Of a DNA stretch of 64,000 bases, positions 62,324-64,000 are shown one piece after another (the stretch's first letter is position 1; every line of letters begins with the position of its first letter). This DNA comes from Tianweitania aestuarii. GTDB taxonomy: Bacteria > Pseudomonadota > Alphaproteobacteria > Rhizobiales > Rhizobiaceae. The translations under genes were made by a program, and so were the position numbers. Location: NCBI RefSeq assembly GCF_018457165.1, contig NZ_JAFMNX010000002.1, positions 496,001-560,000 of the forward strand, in the 5' to 3' direction. The notes beneath the pieces were generated by a model, which searched no databases, was not told where the DNA came from, and saw only the letters and a program-made list of their open reading frames with translations.

Positions 62324-63568
62324 ATGGTCGACTACGTCTTCATCGGAGACGACTTCACCGGCGCCTCGGACACGCTCGCAACCCTTGCGGAAGCGGGACG
62401 TCGTGTGCGCCTGTTCCTGCAGGCTCCGGACCCACGGCTTGTCGAAAAGCTCGGCTTAGATGCAGTTGGCATTGCCACCGATCTTCGGGCAAAGACACCC
62501 GACGAAATCCACACCCGCGTCACTGATCTCGCTCAAGCCGTTCTGCCGCTGGCGCCGCGCATCGTGCACTACAAGGTATGTTCAACCTTCGACTCCGCAC
62601 CTGATGTCGGCAGCATCGGCGCGGCTGCCCTCGCTATTGAGGCCGTGCTAAAGCCCGCGCTGGTCGCGGTGATCGGCGGCCAGCCGAGCCTCGGACGCTT
62701 TTGCTCTTTCGGCAACCTCTTCGCACGCTCTCCGGACGGCGCAGTGTATCGCATCGACCGACATCCCATCATGAGCCGACATCCCGTCACGCCGATGCAT
62801 GAAGCTGATCTGCGACTTCATCTCAGTGCGCAGGGGCTTAGCGAGCTGACGCTCGTGCCAAGAACGGCTGAAGGCGCGACGCTGGCCGCCGCAGAGAAGG
62901 AGAAGCGTAGACGGTTTTTATTTGACGCAATGGATCAAACCGATATCGAAAATGTTGGTCAAGCCCTTCGCTCTTTCAGGCCGAACGAACCTTTACTGCT
63001 TTTAGGTTCAAGCAGTGTAGCCGAAGCAATTACCAGCGCTGAACCAAAGCCGCAGAACCACTTCTGCGGCGATGGCTTGCCGGTCATAGACGGTCCGCGC
63101 TTGGTGTTGGCCGGCAGCCGGTCATCGGCGACCGCGGCGCAGATCGCGGCAGCTTCGAGCTACCAGCGTGTGCCGCTGAGCCGAGCTGACATAACGGTAG
63201 AAGGCTTGCAGACTTGCGCTCACCACTGTGCAGAGAAGCTGGCAAGCGGGCTTCATGTGCTCGTTCATCTGCGCGCCGATCTTGATTATGGTTTGTCACC
63301 CAACACCTTATCAGAGCGTCTTGCCGAGATGGCGAGGCTGATCTTAGTGCATTACCCAGTTCGCGCACTCGGTGTTGCCGGCGGCGACACCTCTAGCGCG
63401 GTTGTACACCGTCTCGGTTTTGATAGCTTGAGCTTTGAAAGCCGAGCCGGTAGCGGTGTCGCCATCTGCCGAGGACACGCTTCAGGTTCACCACTGAACG
63501 GAATGCGTCTTTTGCTTAAAGGTGGGCAGGTTGGATCGACCGATCTGTTCGATAACTTCCTGACTTAA
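62324..63568 (+). CDS. Four-carbon acid sugar kinase family protein (DUF1537, OiaK/OtnK-like)
   Basis: The 414-residue protein from MVDYVFIGDDFTGASDTLATLAEAG has the DDFTG substrate motif of the DUF1537 N-domain, HYKVCSTFDSAPDVGSIG, and the C-terminal nucleotide domain with GVAGGDTSSAVVHRLG and LLLKGGQVGSTDLFDNF. Members phosphorylate sugar acids such as 3-oxo-tetronates or 3-oxo-isoapionate. The start is one base after the RLP stop. Here it most likely makes the phosphorylated substrate for the RLP. Confidence 0.93.
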   Translation: MVDYVFIGDDFTGASDTLATLAEAGRRVRLFLQAPDPRLVEKLGLDAVGIATDLRAKTPDEIHTRVTDLAQAVLPLAPRIVHYKVCSTFDSAPDVGSIGAAALAIEAVLKPALVAVIGGQPSLGRFCSFGNLFARSPDGAVYRIDRHPIMSRHPVTPMHEADLRLHLSAQGLSELTLVPRTAEGATLAAAEKEKRRRFLFDAMDQTDIENVGQALRSFRPNEPLLLLGSSSVAEAITSAEPKPQNHFCGDGLPVIDGPRLVLAGSRSSATAAQIAAASSYQRVPLSRADITVEGLQTCAHHCAEKLASGLHVLVHLRADLDYGLSPNTLSERLAEMARLILVHYPVRALGVAGGDTSSAVVHRLGFDSLSFESRAGSGVAICRGHASGSPLNGMRLLLKGGQVGSTDLFDNFLT

Positions 63569-63848
63569 ATTCCTGCGCGCTTTAGGCTTGTCAGCAAGAA
63601 GAGCGCTTATCAATGGCGAACGGTTGCCTCCGCTACAAGCAGCACCCCAGCTTCTCTGATGATGGGCCGATCAGCGCCGCAGGTGCCCGATGACTTCTGC
63701 TTCCACGCCGCCGGACAACGTCTGGGACTTTCAGGCTGCACGCATTGTAACGGTAAAATTAAGCCGATCATGCGAGCGACACGTCTTCGCCATTTGTTGG
63801 TGTAAAGCAGTCCGTCCGCTTTCCATCAACAGGCGCCAAATTACCTCT
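63569..63848. other. Spacer after the kinase with no clear gene
   Basis: These 280 bases have no intact gene. On the minus strand, two short frames read GGVEAEVIG and TCGADRPIIREAGVLLVAEATVRH, which look coding but are not in one frame and match no family I know; they may be a decayed gene. No terminator is evident. Confidence 0.35.
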
Positions 63849-64000
63849 TCAAGTGTTCTGCACAACAGACGGTCTTGTGTTTCGGATCTCCATCAATGCA
63901 GACACGAATGCTCTCACCAGCCTCGCCTTCTGCATGTCTGGTCGGAACAGGAGGTAGCTTTTGAAGTAAACCGCGGGTTCCAGCGGGCGAAGCACCAGTC
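63849..64000 (-). CDS. LysR-type regulator, C-terminal end (runs off the window)
   Basis: The last 50 codons before the TGA at 63851-63849 read LRPLEPAVYFKSYLLFRPDMQKARLVRAFVSALMEI, the pattern of the end of a LysR effector domain (YYLVYP..R.SPAVRAFRDWL). Only the C-terminus is visible, so the DNA-binding part and targets are unknown. Confidence 0.65.
   Translation of the reverse strand, partial: LVLRPLEPAVYFKSYLLFRPDMQKARLVRAFVSALMEIRNTRPSVVQNT

Noticed and set aside
63627-63636. CCTCCGCTAC matching the 3' end of tRNA-Met as a possible right attachment site
   Set aside because: Only ten bases match and the match does not extend into the T arm, so chance is likely.
1-64000. CRISPR arrays, rRNA operons or complete insertion sequences
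   Set aside because: No regularly spaced direct repeats, rRNA sequence or transposase with terminal inverted repeats was seen on reading the window.

Overview
The window looks like a chromosomal segment of an alphaproteobacterium of the order Hyphomicrobiales (Rhizobiales). The signs are a fused TrpE(G) anthranilate synthase behind a Trp-rich leader peptide, the choline importer ChoXWV, an EipA (DUF1134) envelope protein, and a CtrA cell-cycle locus holding chpT, ctrA, a FliJ-like gene and sciP. The DNA is GC-rich throughout.

Positions 1 to 27,700 read as core chromosome. In order they hold: trpE(G) with a trp attenuator; a DHA1 exporter; a marR-emrA-small ORF-emrB efflux operon; a CHASE4-GGDEF-EAL c-di-GMP protein; an orphan BrnA-like gene; a frameshifted DUF2333 gene; thymidine kinase; choXWV; two convergent Gfo/Idh/MocA oxidoreductases; an SDR; a HugZ-like protein; an ArsR regulator; a TrmH-type methyltransferase; a coiled-coil membrane protein; eipA; the chpT / degenerate receiver / ctrA / fliJ / sciP block; mnmA; a third Gfo/Idh/MocA enzyme; and a tRNA-Met gene.

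Directly after the tRNA-Met gene come a truncated integrase and an IS3-type transposase remnant, which suggests an old integration point. From there to the end the window is accessory catabolism and transport, in modules that each have their own regulator. Module 1 (28.3-37.5 kb) is a TRAP importer with CoA transferase, two acyl-CoA dehydrogenases and an enoyl-CoA hydratase-like protein, divergent from an IclR regulator; it suggests uptake, CoA activation and beta-oxidation-like breakdown of an organic acid. A stretch of decayed genes (37.5-38.1 kb) follows. Module 2 (38.2-44.4 kb) has two FAD amino-acid oxidase/dehydrogenase-like enzymes, a polar amino-acid ABC importer and an Lrp regulator. 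Module 3 (44.8-56.2 kb) has an M81 peptidase, a complete peptide ABC importer, an amidohydrolase, a saccharopine-dehydrogenase-like enzyme, an Lrp regulator and a P1 (DmpA-type) self-cleaving peptidase; it suggests use of unusual peptides or amides.

Module 4 (56.5-63.6 kb) is the most interesting: a LacI regulator divergent from a TRAP importer, a VOC metalloenzyme, a RuBisCO-like protein that keeps the carbamate lysine and metal ligands, and a DUF1537 four-carbon acid-sugar kinase. The RuBisCO-like protein plus kinase pair resembles the OiaX/OiaT plus OiaK step of D-apionate breakdown, but the TRAP transporter and VOC partner suggest a variant route or a different substrate. The window ends inside a LysR-type regulator. 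I saw no CRISPR array, rRNA or intact insertion sequence.
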